From NCBI RefSeq assembly GCF_016861975.1, contig NZ_BOMB01000029.1, forward strand, positions 81,311 to 145,310: a stretch of 64,000 bases of DNA, written 5' to 3'. The first letter of the stretch is position 1, and every line of letters begins with the position of its first letter. The position numbers were made by a program, and so were the translations under genes. Origin of the DNA: Actinocatenispora rupis. GTDB taxonomy: Bacteria; Actinomycetota; Actinomycetes; Mycobacteriales; Micromonosporaceae. Positions 18,145 to 26,538 of this stretch are shown one piece after another. The notes beneath the pieces are model-generated. The model was not told the DNA's origin and did not search any database. It was given only the letters and a program-made list of their open reading frames with translations.

Positions 18145-19292
18145 TGGCCCGGTTCCTGTTCCTGACCTGGCCCGGCGCGGGAAACCAGGTCCCCGAGACC
18201 GGGGTGGCCGGCGCGTTGCGGGCCGCCGGCCACGAGGTCGCCTTCGCCGGGTACGCGACGCAGGCGGACCGGTTCACCGCGCTGGGCTTCCCGTTCCACG
18301 TACTCCGGGTCGCGGACGGGCGGTGGCCGGCGCAGCCCCCGGACGACTGGATGCCGATCCTGCCGGACCTGGTGTGGGCGTGCGGAGGGCACCTGGACGA
18401 CGTACCGCGGTTGCTCGCCGAGGAGCCGGTCGACGTACTGGTCGTGGACTGCCTGATGTTCGGTGCGCTCGCCGCCGCCGAACGCGCCGGCATCCCCGCC
18501 GCCGTACTCGTGCACAGCGCCCCGGGAGCACTGCTGCCGCCGTCCGGGCCGTTCGAGCAACTGCTGCTGCCGGCCGTGAACGCGGTGCGCGCCAACGGGG
18601 ACCGTACCCGGCTCGACCGGTTGTGGGACGCGTGGACGCCGTTCCCCACGCTGTGCACCAGCGTCCGCGAACTCGATCCGCTGGACGGGCGGCTGCCGCC
18701 GGAGTTCGCGTTCGTGGGGCCGGTCGACGAGCCGTCCGACCCGTCCGGCTGGACGCCGCCGTGGCCGCCGGAGGACCCGCGCCCGCTGGTGGTCGCCAGC
18801 TTCTCCACCGGCGCCGCCTGGGACCAGACCTCCCGTGTACAGGCCACGCTCGACGCGTTCGCCGACCGCCACTACCGGGTACTCGTCACCACCGGTACGG
18901 TCGACCCGCGCCGGGTACGGGTGTCGGGCGACGCCGCCGTCGTACCGTTCGTGCCGCACGCCGACGTGGTTCCGGGCGCCGTCGCCGTGGTGACGCACGC
19001 CGGCCACGGTACGGTCGCCGCCGCCATGCGCCACGGAGTACCGGTGGTGGCGCTGCCGAACCCGGCCGCCGACCAGCCGGCCCTGGCCGCCCACCTCGCC
19101 CAGCGCGGCGCCGGCATCGCCCTCGACGGCGAACGCGCCACCCCGGCCGAGATCCGTACCGCCGTCGACACGGTCGTACGGGACCGGAGCTTCCGGGACG
19201 CGGCCGCCGCCATCGCCACCGCGATCGCCGCCGCCCCCGGCGCCGCCCGCGCGGCCGGCCTCCTCACCGAACTCCAGCCCGCCCGGCCCTGA
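18144..19292 (+). CDS. UGT/MGT-like glycosyltransferase (GT1, GT-B fold)
   Basis: A 382-residue glycosyltransferase related to macrolide and natural-product glycosyltransferases. The N-terminal acceptor domain begins FLFLTWPGAGNQVPETGVAGALRAAGHEV. The C-terminal nucleotide-sugar domain contains VPFVPHADVVPGAVAVVTHAGHGTVAAAMRHGVPVVALPNPAADQP, the GT1 donor-binding signature with the THAGHGT core. It is translationally coupled to the upstream TetR. A resistance or detoxification role, inactivating a hydroxylated compound by glycosylation, is plausible in a solo gene with its own repressor. Confidence 0.88.
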   Translation: MARFLFLTWPGAGNQVPETGVAGALRAAGHEVAFAGYATQADRFTALGFPFHVLRVADGRWPAQPPDDWMPILPDLVWACGGHLDDVPRLLAEEPVDVLVVDCLMFGALAAAERAGIPAAVLVHSAPGALLPPSGPFEQLLLPAVNAVRANGDRTRLDRLWDAWTPFPTLCTSVRELDPLDGRLPPEFAFVGPVDEPSDPSGWTPPWPPEDPRPLVVASFSTGAAWDQTSRVQATLDAFADRHYRVLVTTGTVDPRRVRVSGDAAVVPFVPHADVVPGAVAVVTHAGHGTVAAAMRHGVPVVALPNPAADQPALAAHLAQRGAGIALDGERATPAEIRTAVDTVVRDRSFRDAAAAIATAIAAAPGAARAAGLLTELQPARP

Positions 19293-19300
19293 CCGCGCCT

Positions 19301-20134
19301 TCAGCGGGTGAGGAGGGTGAGGGCGGCGGCCGAGGCGGATCCGGGTTCCGCGGTGAAGACGGCGACGCGCTGACCGTCGTCGGGAAGCGCGAGCAGTTCG
19401 GTGGCGAGGGTGAGGCTGCCGACGACGGGATGCCGGTACGTGTGCGTACCGGTGCCGCAGTCGCCGACGCCGTGCGCCGCCCACAGCGTCGTGAACTCGG
19501 GGCTGTGCACGATGAGGTCGCCGATCAGCGCGGTGAGCGCGGTGTCGTCGGGGTTGCGGCCGGCGATGAGCCGGAGGTCGGCGACGGTCGAGCGGGCCTT
19601 CCGGTCCCAGTCGCCGTACAGCTCGCGGGTGTGCGGGTCGAGGAACAGCAGCCGGGCGACGTTGGGCCGCCCCTCCGGCCGGTACGGGGCGTCGGCGTCG
19701 AGGTGTCCGGCGAGCAGGGCGTGGGCCGCCCGGTTCCAGCCGAGTACGTCCAGGAACCGGCCCATGACCAGCGCCGGGACGTCCCCGAACGAGTCGATCA
19801 TCGTCCGTACGCCGGGGCGCAGGTGCTCCGGCCGGGCGGGGTGCCGCGGCGCCGGTGCGGGCCGGGCGAGCGCGTACAGGTGGGTGCGTTCGTCGGCGTC
19901 GAGGCGCAGCACGCGGGCGACGGCGTCGAGTACGGCGTCGGAGGCGTTGGCGCTCTGGCCCTGTTCGAGGCGCGTGTAGTAGCCGGCGCTGACGCCGGCG
20001 AGCTGGGCGAGTTCCTCGCGCCGCAGCCCGGGCACGCGGCGGCGCTCCCCGTACGCGGGCAGGCCGAGGTCCGCGGGTTGCAGCCGGGCCCGCCGCGACC
20101 GGAGGAACTCGCCCAACGTCACCTGTGCAGTCAT
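19301..20134 (-). CDS. XRE-family regulator, MmyB-like ligand-binding domain
   Basis: A 277-residue regulator. The N-terminal HTH_3-type domain (LGEFLRSRRARLQP, then VPGLRREELAQLAGVSAGYYTRLEQGQ) is followed by the MmyB/PAS-like domain (DVLGWNRAAHALLAG, LLFLDPHTRELYGDWDRKA, LTALIGDLIVHSPEFTTLWAA). In many actinomycetes such regulators sit divergently to an SDR enzyme whose gene they control, as here. Start ATG at 20134. Confidence 0.92.
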   Translation of the reverse strand: MTAQVTLGEFLRSRRARLQPADLGLPAYGERRRVPGLRREELAQLAGVSAGYYTRLEQGQSANASDAVLDAVARVLRLDADERTHLYALARPAPAPRHPARPEHLRPGVRTMIDSFGDVPALVMGRFLDVLGWNRAAHALLAGHLDADAPYRPEGRPNVARLLFLDPHTRELYGDWDRKARSTVADLRLIAGRNPDDTALTALIGDLIVHSPEFTTLWAAHGVGDCGTGTHTYRHPVVGSLTLATELLALPDDGQRVAVFTAEPGSASAAALTLLTR

Positions 20135-20267
20135 ACGTACGAGTCTCGCCGATCCGCGGCGCCGGTGCCTGTACCTGTCAGGTGTGGTCCCGGCGGTGGG
20201 CTGGTTGCGCGGGGCGGGCGGCCGCAGCCTGGGGTCGGCACACCTCACGACGGAACGGGTACCGACC

Positions 20268-20849
20268 ATGAAGATCCTGCTCATCGGCGCGACGGGAACG
20301 ATCGGTAGCGCGGTGGCCGCCGCGCTGGCCCCCCGGTACGAGCTGCTCCGCGCGTCGCGTCGCGGCCCGCTCCCGGTGGACCTGGCGGACGCCGGCTCGA
20401 TCGACGCGCTGTTCGCCCGGACCGGACCCGTCGACGCCGTACTGTCCTGCGCGGCGAGCGGCGGTCTCGCGCCGCTGTCCACCCCCGCGGACGCCGACTA
20501 CTGGCGGGGTCTCGACGGCAAGCTCGTCGGCCAGGTGAACCTCGTACGCCACGCCCTGCCGCACGTACGGGACGGTGGTTCGGTCACGCTCACCAGCGGC
20601 CGGTTCGCCGAGCCGGTACCGGGCAGTTCGCTGGGATACCTGGTGAACTCGGGGCTGGCGGCGTTCGTCCGGTCGGCGGCGATCGAGCTGCCGCGCGGGA
20701 TCCGGCTCAACGCCGTGAGTCCCGGCTGGGTGCGCGAAACCCTCGAACACCTCGGCATGGACCCCGCTCCCGGTACTCCCGCCGCCGACGTGGCCGAGTC
20801 GTACGTGCGGGCGGTGGAGGGCACCGCGCACGGCGAGGTCCTGACCTGA
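20268..20849 (+). CDS. atypical short-chain dehydrogenase/reductase
   Basis: A 193-residue SDR. The nucleotide-binding Gly motif is IGATGTIGSAVAAAL. In the active-site region, GYLVNSGLAAFVRSAAIEL, the usual YxxxK is missing its Lys (YLVNS), as in a compact subfamily of NAD(P)-dependent SDRs near MmyB-type regulators. The downstream LNAVSPGWVRETL is conserved. It is divergent from the XRE regulator and convergent with the next TetR gene. Function is not assigned beyond the fold. Confidence 0.82.
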   Translation: MKILLIGATGTIGSAVAAALAPRYELLRASRRGPLPVDLADAGSIDALFARTGPVDAVLSCAASGGLAPLSTPADADYWRGLDGKLVGQVNLVRHALPHVRDGGSVTLTSGRFAEPVPGSSLGYLVNSGLAAFVRSAAIELPRGIRLNAVSPGWVRETLEHLGMDPAPGTPAADVAESYVRAVEGTAHGEVLT

Positions 20850-20857
20850 GCGTGCGG

Positions 20858-21433
20858 TCAGCCCAGGGCCGCGCTCGCCGTCCGCAGCTCGTCCAGCGCC
20901 GCCAGCGTGTACGTGGCGAGGTCGCCGTCGCCGTCGCCGTCGGCCCACGCCGCGTACCCGCGCTTGAAGGCGAGGACGCCCAGCTCGCCGGCGATGGCCG
21001 CGGTCGAGTCGGGTACGCCACGCGCGGTCAGCGCGGTGGTCATCGCGGCGGCGAGGCTGACGCTCTTGAGCGCGTCGCGTTCGCGCAGCTCGGCGCTGGC
21101 GGCGACGGCCGCCTTGAGCCGCGGCGCGAACTCGCGGTTCCGCGGGCCGCCCATCGCGATGGAGACGCGTTCGAGGCCGGCGGCGACGGCCTGGAGCGGG
21201 CTGGCGTCGTCGGGCGCCTCGGCGATCCCCTCGGCCAGCAGCCGGCTGAGCGCTTCCTGGCCGGCGACCAGCAGCTCGCGCTTCTCGGTGAAGTGCCGGA
21301 AGAAGGTGCTCTTGGTGACGCCGGCGCGCTCGGCGATCTGCTGGACCGTGGTCGCGTCGTACCCCTGCTCGGTGAACAGGTCGACGGCGGCGACGACGAG
21401 GCGTTCGCGCGCACCTGGTTCCCACCGAGCCAT
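20858..21433 (-). CDS. TetR/AcrR-family transcriptional regulator
   Basis: A 191-residue repressor with a canonical N-terminal HTH (RERLVVAAVDLFTEQGYDAT, VQQIAERAGVTKSTFFRHFTEKRELL) and an alpha-helical ligand domain. The ATG at 21433 is divergent from the epimerase gene. Two matching GGGAC-N4-GTCCCGT sites between the starts make that epimerase its likely target along with itself. Confidence 0.92.
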   Translation of the reverse strand: MARWEPGARERLVVAAVDLFTEQGYDATTVQQIAERAGVTKSTFFRHFTEKRELLVAGQEALSRLLAEGIAEAPDDASPLQAVAAGLERVSIAMGGPRNREFAPRLKAAVAASAELRERDALKSVSLAAAMTTALTARGVPDSTAAIAGELGVLAFKRGYAAWADGDGDGDLATYTLAALDELRTASAALG

Positions 21434-21451
21434 GCATTCATCATAAGTGAT

Positions 21452-21502
21452 GGGACCGTGGTCCCGTCGCCTGGTATGGTGACAGGACAAGAGTCCCGTC
21501 AC
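21452..21502. promoter_or_regulatory. tandem TetR operators in the divergent promoter
   Basis: Site 1: GGGACCGTGGTCCC at 21452-21465. Site 2: GTGACAGGAC and GTCCCGTCAC at 21479-21488 and 21493-21502. Both share the core RGGAC-N4-GTCCCGT with a 28-bp offset, so they lie on nearly the same DNA face. They occupy the interval between the divergent TetR and epimerase starts. Confidence 0.82.
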
Positions 21503-21516
21503 TCGGGGAGAATCCC

Positions 21517-22398
21517 ATGCGCGTCTTCGTCACCGGCGGTACCGGCCTGATCGGGTCCGCCGTGGTCGCCGAACTCCTCGGCAACGGCCACACCGTCCTC
21601 GCCCTCGCACGTTCGGAGGCGTCCGCGCGGGCGGCCGAGAAGGCTGGTGCCGAGCCGTTGCGCGGCGGCCTCGCCGATCTGGACGTGCTGCGCGCCGGCG
21701 CCAACCGGGCCGACGGGGTGATCCACCTGGCCTTCAGCAACGACTTCAGCAGCGCCGACGCCGTCGCGAACGCGGTCGCCGAGGAGACCGCGGCCCTCAC
21801 CACCCTCGGCGCGGAACTCGTCGGGAGCGACCGCCCCCTCGTCACCGTCTCCGGTACGCCCGCCGCGCCCGGCCGCGCCTCCACCGAGTCCGATCCGGTA
21901 CCGACGGATGGGCCGGTCGGTGGACGCGGCCGTACGGTGACGGCGATCCTCGACCTGGCGTGCCGTGGCGTACGGTCCTCGGCCGTACGGCTGCCGCGGA
22001 CGGTGCACGACAACGGCCAGGGCGGCTTCGCCGGCGTACTGACCGGCATCGCGCGGCAGTCCGGGGTGTCCGGGTACCCGGGCGACGGGGCGCAGCGCTG
22101 GCCGGCGGTGCACGCGCGCGACGCGGCCGTACTCTTCCGCCTCGCCCTGGAACGGGCGCCCGCCGGCACCGCCTGGCACGCCGTCGCCGACGAGGGCGAC
22201 CCGGTACGCGACATCGCCGCGGTCATCGGGCGTCGGCTGGGCCTGCCCGTCGAGTCCGTCCCGGTCGAGACGTACGGTCCGCTCGGCCCGATCTTCGCCG
22301 CCGACCAACCCTCGTCCAGCGCGTACACCCGCGCGACGCTCGGCTGGGAGCCGAAGTACCCGGGGCTGTTGGCGGACCTGGAGAACCTGCGGCCGTGA
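21517..22398 (+). CDS. NAD-dependent epimerase/dehydratase-like SDR
   Basis: An extended/atypical SDR of 293 residues with the N-terminal FVTGGTGLIGSAVVAELLGNGHTVLALAR dinucleotide fingerprint. The canonical YxxxK is not evident, and the C-terminal half carries RWPAVHARDAAVLFRLALE and GWEPKYPGLLADLEN, as in actinobacterial putative NAD-binding proteins. The start has CGGGGAG upstream. It is controlled by the divergent TetR through two operators, forming a compact one-target regulon. Confidence 0.87.
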   Translation: MRVFVTGGTGLIGSAVVAELLGNGHTVLALARSEASARAAEKAGAEPLRGGLADLDVLRAGANRADGVIHLAFSNDFSSADAVANAVAEETAALTTLGAELVGSDRPLVTVSGTPAAPGRASTESDPVPTDGPVGGRGRTVTAILDLACRGVRSSAVRLPRTVHDNGQGGFAGVLTGIARQSGVSGYPGDGAQRWPAVHARDAAVLFRLALERAPAGTAWHAVADEGDPVRDIAAVIGRRLGLPVESVPVETYGPLGPIFAADQPSSSAYTRATLGWEPKYPGLLADLENLRP

Positions 22399-22595
22399 CG
22401 CCGCCCAGGGTGTGCGGACCTCGGTGGGGAGGCCGAGGGCCCCGACGACCCGCTGCGCGTCGTCGTCCTCGCCTCCCGCCGGCGCTGACCCCCGTTCCCA
22501 CCGCGGAGAGGTGAGCCGGCTCACGCCCGTCACACCGGCACGTACGGCGGTGTCAACACGGTGAAGCAACCGAGAAGCGAGCAGGGAGCAGAACC

Positions 22596-23069
22596 GTGGA
22601 CGCACGACTGAACTACTTCGAGAACCCCGTCTCCGCGAAGTTCGTCAAGAGCCTCGCCGGTGCCGGCCGGGCCGTCGCCGCGTCGACGCTGCCCGAGTCG
22701 ACCGTGCTGCTGGTCGAGATCCGCGCCAGCCAGATCAACGGCTGCGGGTACTGCATCGACATGCACACCAAGGACGCGGTGGCCGCCGGGGAGACCGCCG
22801 CACGGCTGCACCTGGTCGCGGCGTGGCGTGAGGCCACCGTGTTCACCGAGGCCGAGCGCGCCGCCCTGGAACTCGCCGAGCAGGGTACGCGGATCGCCGA
22901 CGCGGCGGGCGGAGTCGACGACGAGGTGTGGGCGAACGCGCGCAAGCACTACGACGACGAGCAGCTCGCCGCGCTGGTGTGCGCCATCGCCGCGATCAAC
23001 GCGTTCAACCGGCTCAACGTCGTCGCGCAGCGACCCGCGGGCGACTACGTACCCGGGCAGTGGAGCTAG
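22596..23069 (+). CDS. carboxymuconolactone decarboxylase / AhpD-like protein
   Basis: A 157-residue alkylhydroperoxidase-D-like protein. The redox motif is SQINGCGYCIDMHTKDA (CxxC with downstream His), the AhpD active-site pattern. LVAAWREATVFTEAERAALELAE and the C-terminal NAFNRLNV match the family. It probably reduces peroxides, using mycothiol or a thioredoxin-like partner in actinomycetes (inference). The GTG at 22596 has a GGGAG box. Confidence 0.88.
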   Translation: MDARLNYFENPVSAKFVKSLAGAGRAVAASTLPESTVLLVEIRASQINGCGYCIDMHTKDAVAAGETAARLHLVAAWREATVFTEAERAALELAEQGTRIADAAGGVDDEVWANARKHYDDEQLAALVCAIAAINAFNRLNVVAQRPAGDYVPGQWS

Positions 23070-23091
23070 CGCGCGGCTAGGCTCTCGGGTC

Positions 23092-24063
23092 GTGCAGGAG
23101 ACGCGGCTCGACACCGCTCGGATCCGGGCCGCCCGCCGGGTCATCGACCCGATGTTCCTCGACACCCCGCTGTACCGCTGCGAGGCGTGGGAACCCGAGC
23201 TCGGGTGCCGGGTGAGCGTCAAGCTGGAAACGGCGAACCCGGTCCGGAGCTTCAAGGCCCGCGGTACCGAGCTGGTCGCGAGCCGGCTGGTGGACGGCGG
23301 GTCGCGGGCCGTGGTGTGCGCCAGCGCGGGCAACCTCGGCCAGGCGCTCGCGTGGTCCGGCCGCGGCCGCGGGCTCGACGTGACCGTCGTGGCGTCGCGT
23401 ACGGCGACGGCGGCGAAGCTGGCGCGCATCCGTGCGCTGGGCGCCCGGCTCGTACTCGTCGACGGCGACCACGAACTGGCCCGCGACCGGGCGGCCGACA
23501 TCGCCCGGCGCGACGGGATCCGCCTGCTTGAGGACAGCCTCGACATCGAGACGTGCGAGGGTGCCGCGACCATCGGCCTCGAACTTGCCGCCGCCGAGCC
23601 GACCTTCGACGCCGTACTGGTCGCGCTCGGCGGCGGCGCACTCGCCACCGGCGTCGGCCACGTACTCAAGGAGCTGGCGCCCGGGGTCGAGGTGATCTGC
23701 GTGCAGCCGGCCGGTGCGCCTGCGATGACGCGCTCGTGGCGGGCCCGGCGCGTCGTCACCACCGACACGGCCGACACCATCGCCGACGGCGTCGCCGGCC
23801 GCCGCCCCATCCCCGCCGTACTCGACGACCTGCTGGCGGTCGCGGACGACGCCGTCCTCGTACGCGAGGCGTCGATCGTCGCGGGGATGCGGATGCTCCT
23901 CGACCACGCCGGCCTCGTCGTCGAACCGTCCGCCGCGCTCGGCATCGCCGCGATCCTCGAAGACCGCGAGCGCTTCGCCGGCCGTCACGTCGTCACCATC
24001 GTCTGCGGCAGCAACGTCGACCTCGCCGCCTACCACCGCTGGACCGGTACGCCCCGGCACTGA
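23092..24063 (+). CDS. PLP-dependent fold-II enzyme, threonine dehydratase-like
   Basis: A 323-residue fold-type II PLP enzyme. The Schiff-base Lys is in NPVRSFKARGTEL; the phosphate/substrate loop is CASAGNLGQALAW; the glycine-rich PLP phosphate-binding loop is LVALGGGALATGVG; and the C-terminal CGSNVD is typical. This is the serine/threonine ammonia-lyase or racemase group. There is no ACT domain, so it is a catabolic type. The GTG start lies 22 bp after the AhpD-like gene; the two may be co-transcribed. Confidence 0.87.
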   Translation: MQETRLDTARIRAARRVIDPMFLDTPLYRCEAWEPELGCRVSVKLETANPVRSFKARGTELVASRLVDGGSRAVVCASAGNLGQALAWSGRGRGLDVTVVASRTATAAKLARIRALGARLVLVDGDHELARDRAADIARRDGIRLLEDSLDIETCEGAATIGLELAAAEPTFDAVLVALGGGALATGVGHVLKELAPGVEVICVQPAGAPAMTRSWRARRVVTTDTADTIADGVAGRRPIPAVLDDLLAVADDAVLVREASIVAGMRMLLDHAGLVVEPSAALGIAAILEDRERFAGRHVVTIVCGSNVDLAAYHRWTGTPRH

Positions 24064-24513
24064 CGCTCGGCGCACGGCACCGGCGGCGCCTGGCTCGACC
24101 ACGGCACACCGGTACTCCGCCTGCCGTGCCGGCGATCCCGCCGGTGGCCGTGCCGCCCGGCCGTACGCCGGCGGAGTCGCTGGTCAGGAGGGTGGGGCGG
24201 ACCGGCCATATAGGGCCGGTGGCTGGCCTGGCTGCGGAATCGGCAGAAAAGCGAACATCGGTCGCGCACCGGTCCCGTCGAGAACGGAGATTCAGCTGAG
24301 CACCTTCGACGACGCGGTGTCCGACGCTGCCACACCGTTCCGGCCCGCGCACGGGCCCGCGGGAGGTGGGCCTTCCTGGTACGCCGACGCCGACCGGGTC
24401 GGCCCGCGCGCGGACGCGGCCGTACCGGCGGAAGACGGGTGCGGATGACAGCTGGTCGGCTGCCGGGGGCGACGGGCCCGGTCGCGTTCCACCCCCACAT
24501 CAGAGGAGGCATC
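24064..24513. other. 450-bp interval before the cutinase gene, with palindrome and possible small ORF
   Basis: Contains the palindrome ACCGGCC-atatag-GGCCGGT (24201-24220), a plausible operator or 3' hairpin. A reading frame 24296-24448 (50 codons beginning CTG AGC ACC TTC, or from GTG at 24317) has good third-position GC and ends in GCG-stop; a GGAG lies 7 nt before the CTG. I cannot tell whether it is translated. No other gene is evident. Confidence 0.35.
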
Positions 24514-26406
24514 GTGCACAGTTCCCGACCCGTCCGGGTCTTCCGGCGGAGACGGCTACGCGCCCTGGGGCTGCTGGCCGCCACCGCCGTTGCCGCGAGC
24601 GCCGCGGTCGCCGCGGTCGGTACCGGCGCGGCCCAGGCCGGCTCCAACGAGGACTGCACGCCGGTCAAGCTCATGGTGGTACCCGGCACCTGGGAGACGA
24701 GTTCGACGGCGGATCCCAACGCGCCCGCGGGCATGCTCCAGCCGGTCATGGACCGGCTGGAGCGTCAGTACCCGGGGAAGGTCTCCTCGTACGTGGTGAC
24801 GTACTCGGCGACCGCGTTCGACAAGGGCATGACGTACAACGACTCGAAGGCGACGGGGATGAAGGGCGCCCGCGCGGCGCTCGACCGGCTCGCCGGCAAG
24901 TGCCCGGGTACCCGCTTCGCGATCGTCGGGTACAGCCAGGGCGCCGACATCGCCGGCACGCTGGCGTACGACATCGGTCGGGGTGCCGGGCCGATCCGGC
25001 CGGACCAGTACCTGGCGGGTGGGCTGGTGGCCGACCCGGGCCAGGGTACGAAGGGTGCCGTCGACCTCGGCGCCACGCAGCCCGGCACGCTCGGCATCGC
25101 CGGCCCCCGCGCCGGTGGGTACCGTGCCGTGTCCGGTCGGGTCGCCACCGTCTGCGTCCGCGGCGACATGTACTGCGCGCTGCCGCAGAAGGACAAGTAC
25201 CTGGTCGTGATCGGCAAGGTACTGAGCCAGATCGGCGTCGACCACGCGCTCCAGTCCGTCGAGGGCCGGGAGGCGGTCACCACCGACCTCAAGGCGGGCA
25301 ACGGCAAGGACGTCGACCTGTCGTACCTGCCGGCCGGGTTGCAGAAGCTGGTCAAGCAGACGAAGCGCGGCACGTTGACGAACGGTCAGCTCACCGCGCT
25401 CGCCAAGGAGATCGACAACCTGGTGCCGCTGGTCCGGCAGATGCAGGACCTGGAACGGTTCGTCGGCAACCCGCTGATCGTCAACGCGCTGCTGAACACG
25501 CCGCGCGGGTCGCAGACGTACATCGCGGGCCAGGTGTTGCAGGCGATGAACGACACCGACTTCGTCGGGCTGGCGAAGGACCTGAGCACCGGGCTCAAGG
25601 CGGCCGACAAGAAGGACCTGGACAGCCTGATCTCGCTGGGCCTGCGCGTCGCCAAGAAGGTGGCACCGCTGGCCGGCGTACCGGCGGACCAGCTCGCGCG
25701 CGCCACCACGGTCGTCGAGGGACTGCGCCCGGTCGCCGTACTCGCCCAGGCCAGCAACGTCATCCACGGCGTACTCGGGGTGGACTACCGGGGCATCGCG
25801 AACGCGATCGCGATGGTGCCGACGCTGGTCGCCAGCGGTGACGTCAAGGGCCTGTACAAGGTGCTGACCACGGTCGAGGACAAGCTGATGCCGCTGGCGA
25901 AGACCGCCAACCGGGTCGACTTCGCCCCGGTCGCGGCGCTGCTGCGGATGTTCCCGCAGGGCTCGAACGAGCGCACCGTCGGCGACGCGCTGAGCCTCCT
26001 GGACCGCGTCGACTGGGTACGCACCACGAAGGACCTGCGCAAACTCCAGGACGGGCTGGCCAAGTTCAACCCGAGCCACCCGCCGAAGGTCGACCCGAAC
26101 GCGCCGCGGAAGTCGCTCACCGACATCTTCGGCGTCAACGTACTGGCGATGGTGCCGACGATCAGCGACCTGGCCTCGCACGGCCTGTCGGTCGCCGGCA
26201 TCGACCTGCCGCGCGGCACGATCAACCAGCTGCTCACCACCGACCTCACCCCCAAGCAGGTGATCTCGGAGGGCATCCAGGCCGCCGTCTTCTACGGCAG
26301 CAAGGCGCACACCTCGTACGGCAGCGCGACGGTCGACCACACCGGCCGCCCTGCCCTGACCGTCCTGTCCGACTGGTTGGCCGCCCGCGTGGGGGAAACC
26401 GTCTGA
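24514..26406 (+). CDS. secreted cutinase-family protein with long C-terminal region
   Basis: A 630-residue secreted protein. The signal sequence is basic (VFRRRRLRALG), then LLAATAVAASAAVAAVGTGAAQAG with a likely cleavage after AQA. Residues about 45-230 resemble the cutinase/PE-PPE alpha/beta hydrolase fold: VPGTWETSS, the nucleophile Ser in IVGYSQGADIAG, and CVRGDMYCALPQ with the acid and disulfide. The next 400 residues are helical and of unknown fold, about twice the length of an ordinary cutinase. The start is fixed by an AGAGGAGG box before GTG 24514. Substrate may be a cell-envelope or polyester ester. Confidence 0.85.
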   Translation: MHSSRPVRVFRRRRLRALGLLAATAVAASAAVAAVGTGAAQAGSNEDCTPVKLMVVPGTWETSSTADPNAPAGMLQPVMDRLERQYPGKVSSYVVTYSATAFDKGMTYNDSKATGMKGARAALDRLAGKCPGTRFAIVGYSQGADIAGTLAYDIGRGAGPIRPDQYLAGGLVADPGQGTKGAVDLGATQPGTLGIAGPRAGGYRAVSGRVATVCVRGDMYCALPQKDKYLVVIGKVLSQIGVDHALQSVEGREAVTTDLKAGNGKDVDLSYLPAGLQKLVKQTKRGTLTNGQLTALAKEIDNLVPLVRQMQDLERFVGNPLIVNALLNTPRGSQTYIAGQVLQAMNDTDFVGLAKDLSTGLKAADKKDLDSLISLGLRVAKKVAPLAGVPADQLARATTVVEGLRPVAVLAQASNVIHGVLGVDYRGIANAIAMVPTLVASGDVKGLYKVLTTVEDKLMPLAKTANRVDFAPVAALLRMFPQGSNERTVGDALSLLDRVDWVRTTKDLRKLQDGLAKFNPSHPPKVDPNAPRKSLTDIFGVNVLAMVPTISDLASHGLSVAGIDLPRGTINQLLTTDLTPKQVISEGIQAAVFYGSKAHTSYGSATVDHTGRPALTVLSDWLAARVGETV

Positions 26407-26419
26407 GCAGGACCTGAAC

Positions 26420-26456
26420 GGGCGGGGCGACGAGTTCACCACTCGTCGCCCCGCCC
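26420..26456. terminator. strong bidirectional terminator hairpin
   Basis: A perfect 16-bp stem, GGGCGGGGCGACGAGT and its complement, around the loop TCACC. It sits 14 bp after the cutinase stop and serves the convergent SARP gene too. No T tract follows, as is common in actinomycetes. Confidence 0.88.
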
Positions 26457-26471
26457 GCCTTCGTGTGTGCC

Positions 26472-26494
26472 GTTCGCTTGTGGGACAAGGGATC
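26472..26494. repeat. TCCCTTG-N5-CAACGGA hairpin, convergent copy
   Basis: On the minus strand this reads GATCCCTTG-tccca-CAAGCGAACGG. It lies between the convergent cutinase and SARP genes, just past the long terminator hairpin. Confidence 0.55.
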
Positions 26495-26538
26495 GTGCCC
26501 TGCACCGCGCGCCCGCCGGGCGGTTGCGTGGCTCCCGG

